Below, piece by piece: positions 31,984 to 41,891 of a stretch of 64,000 bases of DNA. A program made the position numbers and the translations under genes. The stretch covers positions 2,480,001 to 2,544,000 of the forward strand of contig NC_003228.3 of the NCBI RefSeq assembly GCF_000025985.1. Reading direction: 5' to 3'. Below the pieces are notes generated by a model. The model worked only from the letters and a program-made list of their open reading frames with translations. It was not told where the DNA came from and did no database searches. Within the stretch, counting starts at the first letter, position 1, and each line of letters starts with the position of its first letter. This DNA is from Bacteroides fragilis NCTC 9343 (GTDB lineage: Bacteria; Bacteroidota; Bacteroidia; Bacteroidales; Bacteroidaceae).

Positions 31984-34752
31984 ATGAATATACGAATGAA
32001 CATACTTTTATGCTTTTTATGGCTATTTTCAGCTACCCTGTCCGCTCAGCAGGTGAAAATAGTCAAAGGACATGTTTGCGTTCTTTCCGAAGATTCGATA
32101 GAGAGAAGTTTGCCTTATGCAAGCGTGGTCGTTTTGGAAGGAAAGGATTCCGCTTTTGTAAAGGGGATGGCGAGTGATGCAAATGGGAGCTTCAAGTTGG
32201 AGTTTATACCACAAAAGCGAATGGAATACTTGTTGCGGATATCTTATATCGGTATGTCAACTATCTTTCGGAAGTTAGATCTGCATATGATGGATACTGA
32301 TTGTGGACATATTCTGATGAAAAGTGGTATCAAACTGGCCGAAGTGCTGGTGACTGCTCCCGTCAAAGAGATAGATATGGTAGGGGATACGACCGTAATT
32401 AATGCTGATGCCTACCGGACTCCAGAAGGCTCAAATCTGGAGGAGTTAGTGAGAAAGATTCCGGGACTGGAATACGACGACCGAAGTAAATCCTTATCAT
32501 ACAACGGTCTTGTCATTAGCGAAATCAATGTGAATGGTGAGGCTTTTTTTTCAGGGAATCATGTATTGGCATTAGAAAACTTGCCGGCCGATTTAATAAG
32601 TAGGATAAAGGTCTATGATAAGCGTAGTGAGATGGAAAAGTTTACCGGAGTCAGGACTGTTGATGAAAACTATGTGCTCGATTTGCAAACCAAAAAAGAT
32701 CTTAATGGTACGTTGATAACTTCGGTTGCTGTGGGAAAGGGAAATAAGAAAAAGAAAGAGGCAGAGTTAATAAGCAACTTTTTCAAAGCTGATGGAGAAA
32801 ACCTGTCCGTTATTGCCAAGAGTGGTAATCGTGATATAACCACTGAGAATAAAAAGAATCGTCAAGACAACATAGCGGTCAATTTCTTGAAGAAGTTTGG
32901 AGAAACAGTACATATCAATGGGAATATCATGTACAACAATGCGATTAATGGTATTAACGGGACTTCCTATTATGAGCAATACCTGATGACAGGAAACCGT
33001 TATCGGTATGCGACCGATAATGGTTATCATACGAATCGTATGATAAGTGCCATGTTAAGTGCGAGATGGAACATTGACAAAAAGACCTTGCTTAATATTT
33101 CGGGAAGTTTTAATGCTCTAAAAGGTATTAATGATGATAGTAACAGGCAAGCTACTTATAATGCAGATCCAAAGTTAGATGTAACAAGTCCCTTTAATAG
33201 AGACGCGAGTGAGCAAATTGAGGATAGTATACGGGTGAATGACATCTGTATGACTTCGAGGTCATCAAGCATTAACCGACTATATTCTATCGGTGCTGAC
33301 ATTACCCGACGACTGAATGCAAAAGGTACAAGTTTGGGACTGACCGTTCAATATTCGGAGGAACGAGGCAACAATAAAGCTTTCTCTTTATCATCCACTA
33401 CCTATTATCAGTTACAGAATGTAAAGGGCAATGACTCTATACTCTACCGTAACCAATATCAAGAAAGTCCGAACAGAAACCGTACTATTAAGTTGGGACT
33501 AATACTGACACAAATACTTCGCAAGAACTTGAGGGCGCAGTTGTCATACATATTTAAATTGGATAACCAAAGTCGTGACCGTAACACTTACGTTCTTTCT
33601 CCTGTGATAGACGGTGAAGAACATACACCTACCGGTAATTTTCCGAAAGGTTACGAAGTGGAATATACCGATAGTTTGAGTAACAAAAGTCGTAGTCATA
33701 CGATGGCACATGGAGTTTCCCTTAATCTTAATTATACTGATAAAACGTGGGAGATTACTATCGGTTTGTCCGTTACACCCAAACGACAAACTCTTGACCA
33801 AAAGACAGGGTGGACACAGGCTGATACATTGAGATATTCTGTAAACTATCATCCCACTCTTACCATCTTATGGCGCAAAAGAAAGACATGGGTGCAACTA
33901 AGTTATGAAGGGAATACTCAACAACCAGGACTGGCAGAATTGCTTACGCTAACAGACAACAGTGACCCTTTGAATATCATTCGTGGGAATCCCGATCTAA
34001 AATCTTCATACACCCAAAAGGTAAGGTTTGAAGTTCGGGATACGAAAACCGGGCTAAGCGGTGACGTGAATTGGACGAGCATGTTGAACAATGTGACGAG
34101 GGCTGTGATATATGACAGTCAGACAGGAGGTATTGAGAGCCGTCCTGTGAATGTCAACGGGAATTGGAATATAAAAGCTGCCATGCGTTATCAAAAGCGT
34201 ATTAATCATTACTTCAATTTGTCTGCACGTACCGGTACTTCATTTATCCAAAGCGTGAGTCTTGTAAACGATGGACAACGAGAACAGCCCGAACGTAGCG
34301 TTACCCATAATCGACTGTATAATGCCGGTCTACGTGTAGGCTACCAACCTAAATGGGGAGGTTTTGATTTGAGCGGTGACTGGCGATTCCGCCATTCTAC
34401 GAATCTTTTAAGGGAAACAAACAATTATATTCGTGATTATTCTTTCGGATTGACCGCTTACGCCGTTTTTCCGGGTAATATACGTTTGAAAAGTGAGACA
34501 ACCCATACGTTTCGCAACGGTACCAATATCAATAGAAGTGAGGATAACGAAGTAGTTTGGAACCTCCACTTGTCATGGAGTTTTCTTAAATATAAGAAAG
34601 CTGAACTTTCTGTGTATTGGGCGGATATTCTCAGTCAGAAAAAGAGCTATAGCCGTAACGTTACATCCCATGGATTGTCCGAACGATATACTCAGCAGAT
34701 CGGCAGTTGTTTCATTGTATCTTTTAAGTATCGTTTTAATAGACAGTTATAG
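31984..34752 (+). CDS. TonB-receptor-like outer-membrane beta-barrel protein
   Basis: A 922-residue protein with signal peptide (LLCFLWLFSATLSAQ), a carboxypeptidase-regulatory-like domain (residues about 20-110, PYASVVVLEGKDSAFVKG), and a plug-like segment (EGSNLEELVRKIPGLEYD, INVNGEAFFSGNHVLALENL, ISRIKVYDKRS). A long beta-barrel ending in KYRFNRQL follows. This is the OMP_b-brl_3 type of TonB-receptor relative common in Bacteroidetes. No clear TonB box is seen. Its position alone between the S41 pair and the heme locus gives no substrate. An alternative start is the Met at 31996. Confidence 0.88.
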   Translation: MNIRMNILLCFLWLFSATLSAQQVKIVKGHVCVLSEDSIERSLPYASVVVLEGKDSAFVKGMASDANGSFKLEFIPQKRMEYLLRISYIGMSTIFRKLDLHMMDTDCGHILMKSGIKLAEVLVTAPVKEIDMVGDTTVINADAYRTPEGSNLEELVRKIPGLEYDDRSKSLSYNGLVISEINVNGEAFFSGNHVLALENLPADLISRIKVYDKRSEMEKFTGVRTVDENYVLDLQTKKDLNGTLITSVAVGKGNKKKKEAELISNFFKADGENLSVIAKSGNRDITTENKKNRQDNIAVNFLKKFGETVHINGNIMYNNAINGINGTSYYEQYLMTGNRYRYATDNGYHTNRMISAMLSARWNIDKKTLLNISGSFNALKGINDDSNRQATYNADPKLDVTSPFNRDASEQIEDSIRVNDICMTSRSSSINRLYSIGADITRRLNAKGTSLGLTVQYSEERGNNKAFSLSSTTYYQLQNVKGNDSILYRNQYQESPNRNRTIKLGLILTQILRKNLRAQLSYIFKLDNQSRDRNTYVLSPVIDGEEHTPTGNFPKGYEVEYTDSLSNKSRSHTMAHGVSLNLNYTDKTWEITIGLSVTPKRQTLDQKTGWTQADTLRYSVNYHPTLTILWRKRKTWVQLSYEGNTQQPGLAELLTLTDNSDPLNIIRGNPDLKSSYTQKVRFEVRDTKTGLSGDVNWTSMLNNVTRAVIYDSQTGGIESRPVNVNGNWNIKAAMRYQKRINHYFNLSARTGTSFIQSVSLVNDGQREQPERSVTHNRLYNAGLRVGYQPKWGGFDLSGDWRFRHSTNLLRETNNYIRDYSFGLTAYAVFPGNIRLKSETTHTFRNGTNINRSEDNEVVWNLHLSWSFLKYKKAELSVYWADILSQKKSYSRNVTSHGLSERYTQQIGSCFIVSFKYRFNRQL

Positions 34753-34865
34753 GGGAATCACCTCTTCATTTCTATTTAATTTACCGATTAATAGGTATTG
34801 TCAGGTATAATTGCCTACAGTAAATTTGCAACTATTAAAATATATATTATAAATAGTGTAATGAA

Positions 34866-36284
34866 ATGAACAATTTGAGAAACTATCTCGGTTTGAGTGC
34901 TCTTACAATGGGCCTGTGTTTAATGTCGTGCAATGACGACAATACACCGTCATATAGCCAAACGACTATGAAGAATAGTGAGTTGAAGACAATTTTGCAA
35001 CAGAAAGGATACCAATTTAATGAACAGGGTAACTTACTGTTGGATGATTTAGCTAATAATACTACTACTTTAGATTTATCGGGAACAAAACTTTCTGACT
35101 TGTCGGAACTTGATATTCTTCCCAATCTGACAGAAGTAAAATTGTCAGATAACGATTATGGTCCTGTATTCGACTTTTCAAAACTGCCCAAACAGATTAC
35201 AGGAATTGATCTGACTGGTAATGATATTTATGATTATGATAATCTTGTTAACGTTGTAGTAGAAGAAAATGGTAATGAAACAGTAACAGATTTGCATGAT
35301 ATTACCAAACTTTACCTTCCCTGGACAGCTAAAGACAATATTAAGGATCTGGTACGTTTCTATATTAAAAATAAGGACGCTATAACAAATGGGAAAATAG
35401 ATATGAAGATAAAAGATGAGAGCGGAACCTTACAAACGTATACCACATTGAGGGAGGTGCCAGATGAAAATTTGCGTACTTATTTACAGGCCAATTTTTC
35501 TGATTTATTCAATGGTGACCAAATAGATCTTAGCAAGCATTTGGGATATGCTCAAAAGACTACGATTCTGCTTATTCAAGCTAATGCCGGAGTGACTAAC
35601 TTTGAGGGAATACAATACATTATACAGAATCCTTATTGGGAAGGTGCAGCAGTCGCTCTTTATTCTGCTGCGCAAAGTGGTGCTAACATGCCTTCTGTCA
35701 AATTGGGTAAATATGTCACCAATCTTGTATTGAATAATCTGAATGTGAGAAGCTTGGACTTGTCGAATGCCGGAAGTCTTTTTGTACTTAATATCGGAAC
35801 TGTTGCCGGTTTGAGCACATTAGATTTAACCCACACTATTTGGGGACAGCGTGAAAAGGAGATAGAAGCAGAGGAATCCAAAGGCAGTTATTTGATCGTT
35901 TATGATTGTCCTTCGCTGAAAGAAATTAAACTGCCAAAGAAAGATGAGCTGAAAACGTGCTTCTTAGATCTTGAATGTTTGGATGCATTGGAAACATTTG
36001 ATATATCTAATCTGAAGATGGTAAAGAATCTTATTTTTGGAAATTTACCGGAAAATTTCAATCTCGTTTATCCAGAGCTGACTGTTTTTTATTCTCCGGA
36101 AGGGAGGTCTGCAACTTCTTTTTGTTGTTCAGAAAGTACATTCAATAGAGAATCGACAAAGACGTTTCTTGATAGATATTATACTAAAGGTACGGGAGTT
36201 GAAAAGTTAGGATTTAGTATCTCTATGAGTTGTAATAAGAATGATGGGTACAATTGGAGAAAAGCTCTTAAGAAGAAGTCTTAG
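34866..36284 (+). CDS. Leucine-rich-repeat surface lipoprotein
   Basis: A 472-residue lipoprotein (lipobox LMSC) with irregular leucine-rich units: TTTLDLSGTKLSDLSEL, LTEVKLSDNDYG, ITGIDLTGNDIYDYDNL, later LVLNNLNVRSLDLSNAG and LSTLDLTHTIW. The repeats stand in two blocks around an alpha-like middle (about residues 150-220). It most likely binds a protein or ligand at the cell surface. It heads the gene set that continues with two calycin-like proteins, a TonB receptor and HmuY, so it may be a heme-protein binder (inference). A start at 34861 would hit a stop at once, so 34866 is correct. Confidence 0.8.
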   Translation: MNNLRNYLGLSALTMGLCLMSCNDDNTPSYSQTTMKNSELKTILQQKGYQFNEQGNLLLDDLANNTTTLDLSGTKLSDLSELDILPNLTEVKLSDNDYGPVFDFSKLPKQITGIDLTGNDIYDYDNLVNVVVEENGNETVTDLHDITKLYLPWTAKDNIKDLVRFYIKNKDAITNGKIDMKIKDESGTLQTYTTLREVPDENLRTYLQANFSDLFNGDQIDLSKHLGYAQKTTILLIQANAGVTNFEGIQYIIQNPYWEGAAVALYSAAQSGANMPSVKLGKYVTNLVLNNLNVRSLDLSNAGSLFVLNIGTVAGLSTLDLTHTIWGQREKEIEAEESKGSYLIVYDCPSLKEIKLPKKDELKTCFLDLECLDALETFDISNLKMVKNLIFGNLPENFNLVYPELTVFYSPEGRSATSFCCSESTFNRESTKTFLDRYYTKGTGVEKLGFSISMSCNKNDGYNWRKALKKKS

Positions 36285-36325
36285 GAGATGTTTATAATTT
36301 TTGTTTAATTTAATGCTTTAATTTT

Positions 36326-36829
36326 ATGAAAAAAGGTATTTTGTTTATTGCTCTTTTTGCAGCAAGTTTCGGATTTATGCAGTCTTCTTTCGCTGCACCG
36401 TTGATGAGTGCTAACTCTATAACCAACGTGTTGGCTATAAGTGACTATGAAGGCACTTATAGCGGTACGATGGATAATATCATAATGAAAGGTAAGCCTT
36501 ATGAATCACGGGCTGCAACTTATAAAATAGAGGGTGGCCGTTTGAAATGTGATTTTCCGCAGATAGGTAGTATGCCGGGTACAATTACTATTTCTTTGGC
36601 TGTGGAAGTAGATGAGGAAACCGGCGAGATTACAGCTTACAACGGGGACGAAGCAGGCACTTTGTCGCTTCCGTTGGGAATAAAGGTCAAATTGTATTTG
36701 GACGACTTGAGAGATGCAAAGATTACGGATAATGGTGGCTCTAAACAAATAGAATTTACACTGGACGTTTCCGGTACATTCTTGGGAGCTAATTTCCCTG
36801 CATCTGTGCATTTTGTAGGTACAAAATAG
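36326..36829 (+). CDS. Calycin-like exported protein
   Basis: A 167-residue protein with a signal peptide (LFAASFGFMQSSFAAP) and a beta-rich domain starting SDYEGTYSGTMDNIIMKG and ending TLDVSGTFLGANFPASVHFVG. This is the pattern of Bacteroides calycin-like proteins found beside HmuY genes (annotation from memory). Calycins bind small hydrophobic ligands, so a role in heme handling is possible. It starts 41 nt after the LRR gene. A stem-loop follows at 36888. Confidence 0.7.
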   Translation: MKKGILFIALFAASFGFMQSSFAAPLMSANSITNVLAISDYEGTYSGTMDNIIMKGKPYESRAATYKIEGGRLKCDFPQIGSMPGTITISLAVEVDEETGEITAYNGDEAGTLSLPLGIKVKLYLDDLRDAKITDNGGSKQIEFTLDVSGTFLGANFPASVHFVGTK

Positions 36830-36887
36830 CAGCAAGTGTATCATAGTAAGATTATTATATTTTGCCTGACACTAATTTAAAGTTCTA

Positions 36888-36931
36888 AAGGAGTTAAGGA
36901 GGAGTTTTTAGTGAATACCCCTTAACTCCTT
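36888..36931 (+). terminator. Stem-loop, possible attenuating terminator
   Basis: AAGGAGTTAAGG (36888-36899) pairs with CCTTAACTCCTT (36920-36931). The stem is perfect but no U-run follows. It lies between the two calycin-like genes, 194 nt before the next start, so it may trim or separate transcripts rather than stop them fully. Confidence 0.5.
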
Positions 36932-37124
36932 ATCCTATATAATTTATTTATTGTAATCCAATCGGAGAGGTATGGGGGACTTGCTTTAATCCTGCTGCCC
37001 TGCTTTTGCTAACTTCCTTTAGTTCGATAGTGGTTTACAGTATGTTTTATTTCTTTCTACAGGTATCTGTAGAAGAAATCAATAAAAGAAAATCATTTAT
37101 AAACTATATAAAAAGAAAACTGAA

Positions 37125-37772
37125 ATGTATAATAAAATAAGATTTGATACTTTTATGTTGATTTGCTTCTTTATGATAACAATTCTCGGATTAAGTGCGT
37201 GTGATAGCGATGAAAAGATAACACAGGAGCCACCTTCCCAGACATATGTTAAAAAGGCAAAAGAGATTCTTGCAGGAGATATTGTACTCTCTACCAGAGC
37301 AACAATGAATGGTGTGGACAAGACATTGTTGAAGAGTGGTTGCCCAACCAAATTTAACTTTTCCTGGCGTGAGGACGGTATGATGATACTGAACCTGAGT
37401 GATTTCAGCGTAGGTGCTATGCCATTTGCCATTAGCTTCAAATGTGCTACGAAAATCATGCAGCTCAACAGTTGGGAACAGGATGAATATCCCGGAGATG
37501 GATGGATTAAGTTTGTTGGTACAGATGGTAATGTTACGACTTCCGGTGATGATGCCGAAGATAATCAAGAAGGGAGCGGAGCGAGAGTAGATGGTTATTT
37601 GAACGTGAATACCAACCAAATAGAGTTTATTGTAGATTACAATATGATGAATGTCCGCACTGAAACATTTTTGCAAACAATCGATAAAACCCGTATCGAT
37701 CGCTTTAAGGAAGAGTTTGCACAATACGAGAAAGATTTGGAAGAGGCTAAGAAAGACCAAGGAAAGGCCTAA
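37125..37772 (+). CDS. Calycin-like lipoprotein (DUF4903-like)
   Basis: A 215-residue lipoprotein (lipobox LSAC) with a mid-region DLSDFSVGAMPFAISFKC and VNTNQIEFIVDYNMMNVRTETF that fits the same ligand-binding beta-fold as the protein encoded before it, and a charged helical tail (FKEEFAQYEKDLEEAKKDQG). It probably stands on the outer membrane. It precedes the TonB receptor gene by 36 nt and belongs to the heme-uptake type locus. A small hairpin TCTACAG-GTAT-CTGTAGA at 37056-37073 lies in its leader. Confidence 0.65.
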   Translation: MYNKIRFDTFMLICFFMITILGLSACDSDEKITQEPPSQTYVKKAKEILAGDIVLSTRATMNGVDKTLLKSGCPTKFNFSWREDGMMILNLSDFSVGAMPFAISFKCATKIMQLNSWEQDEYPGDGWIKFVGTDGNVTTSGDDAEDNQEGSGARVDGYLNVNTNQIEFIVDYNMMNVRTETFLQTIDKTRIDRFKEEFAQYEKDLEEAKKDQGKA

Positions 37773-37808
37773 TCTTTCTTCCGTTGCATAATATGTTTTT
37801 AACGACGA

Positions 37809-40166
37809 ATGAAAAGAGTAACTACAATTCTATTCTTAATGTTGCTGATATGTGTTCATACGGCAGCACAACAAAAAGTCAAGTTAGAGGTGTTGGAGAA
37901 GGGCACGGAACAACCCATTATCGCAGCCAATGTGATCTATGCCGATAATGAAGCTTTGCGAAATCCCCAATATGCCATTACGAATACATCCGGACAGGCT
38001 GAATTAAAGCTTCCTTCTAAGGGAATCTGCTATTATAAGGTGACTTATATCGGCTATGTACCTGTGACGGGGAAGATTGGAGGGACACAAGATGAAAAAG
38101 TCATTTATATGAAAGAAGATAACTTGGGAATAAATGAAGTTGTCGTGACAGGTTCACGTACAGCCCGTCCCATCAAGATGTCTCCGGTTACGACACAGGT
38201 ACTTGGCGGCAAAGCACTGGTAGATGCCGGATATAGTAATCTTCAACAGGCACTGCAGCAGGAAACGCCTGGACTTAACATACAGAAAGTGGGGTTCGGT
38301 AATGAAATCTCCATGCAAGGGTTGGACGCACGCCATGTGTTGTTTTTGATGGACGGAGAGCGCATGACAGGCGACATGGCGGGTAATTTGGATTACGAAC
38401 GTTTTAACCTGCATGCCATAGATCGCGTCGAGATAGTGAAAGGTGCGAGCAGTACCCTCTACGGATCACGTGCGGCCGGTGCAGTCATTAATTTGATTAC
38501 CAAGAAAACAGACAAACCTCTCTCGATAGATGCCGGAATACGTTATGGGCAGATGAATGAACGCAATTACAAGCATCCGCAACCGAAGGACTTCCTTTAC
38601 ATGTTTGAGCAAAATGCAGATCGCCCTAACTTACAAAGCTGGGTATCTGCCGGATTCAAGGCCGGAAAATTCACGTCGCAGACCGACGTATGGTATAGCG
38701 AGAGTGATGCCTTTTATATGTATCAGGCGGAAAATGACAAGAAAGTTTACACAAAGGAAGCGAATCCCTTCTTGCCACATGACATAATTGTGGTCAGCAA
38801 TGCTGTCCGTCCACCCATGGGTATCGAAGGCAAAGAGCACATTACGGTATCGCAGAAACTGTACTATAATCCGAATCCGAATCTGTCGGTGCTGGTTTAT
38901 GGCAGTTCTTTTTTCATGAACACGTATGACTTGATACAGGATATGACGTTCAGCCAGGCACGAGATTGGACAGCCGGGACTAAAGTGACTTATCATGTGA
39001 AAGACTGGTTTAGTGTGACAGGAAGTCTGCACGCTGATTTTTACGATCGCTTCAAACGCCATGAACGTATCGACAAGCGGCAGAAGGATTATGAAAGTAG
39101 CATTTATCAGCCACGTTTGACCGTTACGAGCAATTACTTCAACGGACACAGCTTAATATTGGGTATGGAGCATACGTCGGATGAATTGACTTCCGATCGT
39201 TTCTCCGGCAATGCTAACCATGACCTGAAAACGCGTGCATTGAAAGAAACAGAATACTTTCTGCAAGATGAATGGACCATCAATCCTCGGTGGATGATAT
39301 CTGCTGGTATCCGTACTAACTTCTCGAAAGCATTTGGTTTCATGGGAATGCCCAAAGTGGCAGCCAAATATTCGCCTGATAAGCATTGGAGCCTTCGTGC
39401 CAACTATTCGATGGGTTATCGCTCACCGAGTATCAAGGAGTTGTTCTTCAACTGGGATCATCTGGGAATGTTCATGATCCGCGGTAATGAAAATATGCGA
39501 CCGGAGAAAAACAATTATTTCTCGCTCGGAGCGGAGTACAGTAACGACCGTTTGTTTGTTTCCGGAACAGCATACGGTAACTATTTTCGTGATAAGATTG
39601 AAGGTGTATGGCGTATTTACGATATGCAGTACAATTTTGAGTATACCAACCTGAGCCAACAACGCCTGCTTGGACTGGAAGTGCTGGCACGATGGAGTGT
39701 GCTGGACTGTCTGACGCTGAATGGAACTTACAGTTTTGTAGATGTAAGTAAGAATAAAGGCATACAGGTGAATACCACCTCGCCCCATGCGGCTACGGCA
39801 AGCATGGATTACAAATACATGAAGAAAAATTATCGATTGAACGCTGTGTTCAGTGCCTCTTATATGGGAGGGAAAAAGTTTGATGTACAGGACCGGGTGT
39901 TTGTAAAGGAGGAGAATAAAAGCTATGATGCCTATTTTCGGTGCGACCTGCCACAATATGTACTTTGTAATTTATCCGTTTCGCAGACTTTTTGGAATAA
40001 GGTGAAATTGACGTTGGGAATGGACAATCTCTTCAACTATGTACCTAAAACACTTGGCTCAGGGATCACCATGTTCAATGTGCCTGCCACAGCCGGAGCA
40101 CGTGGATGGGTACAGGTAGAGTTCATGCTGGATGATGTGATAAACTCTTTAAAGAAAAAGAAATGA
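37809..40166 (+). CDS. TonB-dependent receptor, HmuR-type
   Basis: A 785-residue outer-membrane receptor with signal peptide (LLICVHTAAQQ), an N-terminal carboxypeptidase-like regulatory domain (residues 20-100), a complete plug (NEVVVTGSRTARPIK, YSNLQQALQQETPGLNIQ, DRVEIVKGASSTLYGSRAAGAVINLITKK) and a 22-strand-type barrel. The gene overlaps HmuY by 4 nt (ATGA), so the two are translationally coupled. With HmuY as partner, uptake of heme from host proteins is the best reading. The reported ligand His residues of HmuR were not mapped. Confidence 0.92.
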   Translation: MKRVTTILFLMLLICVHTAAQQKVKLEVLEKGTEQPIIAANVIYADNEALRNPQYAITNTSGQAELKLPSKGICYYKVTYIGYVPVTGKIGGTQDEKVIYMKEDNLGINEVVVTGSRTARPIKMSPVTTQVLGGKALVDAGYSNLQQALQQETPGLNIQKVGFGNEISMQGLDARHVLFLMDGERMTGDMAGNLDYERFNLHAIDRVEIVKGASSTLYGSRAAGAVINLITKKTDKPLSIDAGIRYGQMNERNYKHPQPKDFLYMFEQNADRPNLQSWVSAGFKAGKFTSQTDVWYSESDAFYMYQAENDKKVYTKEANPFLPHDIIVVSNAVRPPMGIEGKEHITVSQKLYYNPNPNLSVLVYGSSFFMNTYDLIQDMTFSQARDWTAGTKVTYHVKDWFSVTGSLHADFYDRFKRHERIDKRQKDYESSIYQPRLTVTSNYFNGHSLILGMEHTSDELTSDRFSGNANHDLKTRALKETEYFLQDEWTINPRWMISAGIRTNFSKAFGFMGMPKVAAKYSPDKHWSLRANYSMGYRSPSIKELFFNWDHLGMFMIRGNENMRPEKNNYFSLGAEYSNDRLFVSGTAYGNYFRDKIEGVWRIYDMQYNFEYTNLSQQRLLGLEVLARWSVLDCLTLNGTYSFVDVSKNKGIQVNTTSPHAATASMDYKYMKKNYRLNAVFSASYMGGKKFDVQDRVFVKEENKSYDAYFRCDLPQYVLCNLSVSQTFWNKVKLTLGMDNLFNYVPKTLGSGITMFNVPATAGARGWVQVEFMLDDVINSLKKKK

Positions 40167-40879
40167 AACATACAGGATTATTCAAAACCCTCTGCTTTTG
40201 TGCAGGCTGTCTTCTACTGTCTGCCTGCGTGGACTACAGTGATATACAACCCTTCGATGGGAAAACTTTACCCCGCAAGTCGGGCTATACCACCGGAGTG
40301 ACAAATGACTGGATTTACTTCAACCTGCGTACGGGAGAGATTTTCAATGCACTGGGGGTAAACCGGGATATCAAGGAAGGTGGGCAGATGAATCGCACAG
40401 ACTGGGATCTGGCTTTTTGCGGTTACGTGATGCGTACCAATTCCGGTACGAGTGGGATCGGTCGGGGAGGAGCTGCCGATTTGGGCTATGGGAACTACGA
40501 AAATTGGACAAGTGTGGCTCAATTACCCTCCGATCTGAAATGGGTGGAAGACAATCAAGAGGTGTATGTCACTATGTCTCAGAATGACTGGAATCACTAT
40601 CTGATAGAAAATGGTCTGGACTTCAACAGTAATCCATGGTTTGATCCGAATAACGGACCGCAGAAGACTACAACCAACGCTAATCCCGTACTGGCTCAAG
40701 CCATGAGTTTTGCCGGCCCGCCTCCTGTATATACTCCCTCATATCATACTTATGTGGTACGTACTGCTGATGGCAAACATTACTTCAAGATTCAGATCAT
40801 CAGTTGGTATGATGCGAATGTGGAGATAGGTGATGAAGGCGGACGTCTAAGTTATTACTGTGACGAACTGCAACCATGA
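40163..40879 (+). CDS. hmuY: HmuY family heme-binding lipoprotein
   Basis: A 238-residue lipoprotein (lipobox LSAC) with the family pattern WIYFNLRTGEIFNAL, RTDWDLAFCGYVMRTNSGTSG, GYGNYENW and HTYVVRTADGKHYFKIQIISWY. HmuY proteins bind heme on the outer surface and pass it to the TonB receptor encoded directly upstream. The start overlaps the receptor stop by 4 nt. The two membrane-protein genes following are in the same direction. Confidence 0.9.
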   Translation: MKHTGLFKTLCFCAGCLLLSACVDYSDIQPFDGKTLPRKSGYTTGVTNDWIYFNLRTGEIFNALGVNRDIKEGGQMNRTDWDLAFCGYVMRTNSGTSGIGRGGAADLGYGNYENWTSVAQLPSDLKWVEDNQEVYVTMSQNDWNHYLIENGLDFNSNPWFDPNNGPQKTTTNANPVLAQAMSFAGPPPVYTPSYHTYVVRTADGKHYFKIQIISWYDANVEIGDEGGRLSYYCDELQP

Positions 40880-40969
40880 GAAGAAGTAATGTGATAGAAA
40901 TAGTTGCATGCCGTCCTGTCAGTGGCGCCATGTTGTATAATTAAGTATATTAAAGTAAACTAATGAAAT

Positions 40970-41890
40970 ATGGAACAAATAACCGATGTAAAGACGACAG
41001 AAATGAACCTGATGCCATCTGCCGGTTCTAAACGCTATTGGTGGAAAGCAATAGCTTCTTTCCTGATGGTACTGTTTACTATGCCTTTGGGGCATGCACT
41101 GATGATTATCATGGAACATGTCATGAATGAGACCGTGTTGCATTATTCTGCTTTTGCTATGGGAGCGGTGGGGATGGTCATGGTAATTATAGGCGTGTTT
41201 GCCCAAGGAGATACCCGCCAGACGCTATGGGGCTTTTTTGGAGGACTGCTTTTTTGGACGGGTTGGGTGGAATTTTTATTTATGTATTTTGCCAATCGTT
41301 TCGGTACACAACCTGAACTGGATCCGGTGACGGGAGAAATCGTGACCCGTCCTGAATATCTGATACTGCCCGCTTCTTTTGGCTTTTGGATGATGGTGAT
41401 GGTAATGTATTTGTTCAGTACGAAGAATGGCTGCAATTTCATCAACTGGTGGCAGCGTTTGTTATTGCGCGGACGAAAAGCCGATATAGCGGCACGTCCC
41501 ATGACACGCCATGTGTCGATCATCACCTTTATGGAACTGATGATGATCCTGTGGACTTCTTATCTTGTGCTGATGTTTTGTTATGACGATGTATTTCTCG
41601 GCGAGCATCATCCGGTGACACTGTTAGTGGGATTAGGATGTCTGGTAGGAGCGTTCTTTATCTTTGTCAAGCAATTACGCATTGCCTCGTGGGGAGCGAA
41701 TATACGTATGGCTATTGCTACAGTGGTGGTGTTCTGGACACCGGTGGAGATACTGGGACGCATGAATCTGTTCAGTGAGATATGGATTGATCCGATGAAC
41801 CACGTGATGGAGATGGGTATTATTCTTGCTGTGTTCATTATCCTTGCTGTTTATCTCTGGTACATGAGTGCAAAGAAAAAAAAACGGTAA
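40970..41890 (+). CDS. Integral membrane protein of heme locus, paralog 1
   Basis: A 306-residue protein with seven or eight membrane segments. I do not recognise a named family. The core FLFMYFANRFGTQPELDPVTGEIVTRPEYL and NGCNFINWWQ, the basic stretch MTRHVSI, and EHHPVTLLVG are shared with the next gene. Conserved His (GHALMI, TRH, EHHP) and Cys could bind a metal or heme. It comes 91 nt after hmuY and one base before paralog 2. A role in transfer of heme or electrons across the inner membrane is an inference from position only. Confidence 0.75.
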   Translation: MEQITDVKTTEMNLMPSAGSKRYWWKAIASFLMVLFTMPLGHALMIIMEHVMNETVLHYSAFAMGAVGMVMVIIGVFAQGDTRQTLWGFFGGLLFWTGWVEFLFMYFANRFGTQPELDPVTGEIVTRPEYLILPASFGFWMMVMVMYLFSTKNGCNFINWWQRLLLRGRKADIAARPMTRHVSIITFMELMMILWTSYLVLMFCYDDVFLGEHHPVTLLVGLGCLVGAFFIFVKQLRIASWGANIRMAIATVVVFWTPVEILGRMNLFSEIWIDPMNHVMEMGIILAVFIILAVYLWYMSAKKKKR

Positions 41891-41891
41891 A

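Noticed and set aside
41868..41891. Earlier start of membrane paralog 2 overlapping paralog 1
   Set aside because: The ATG at 41892, one base after the upstream stop, aligns better with paralog 1.
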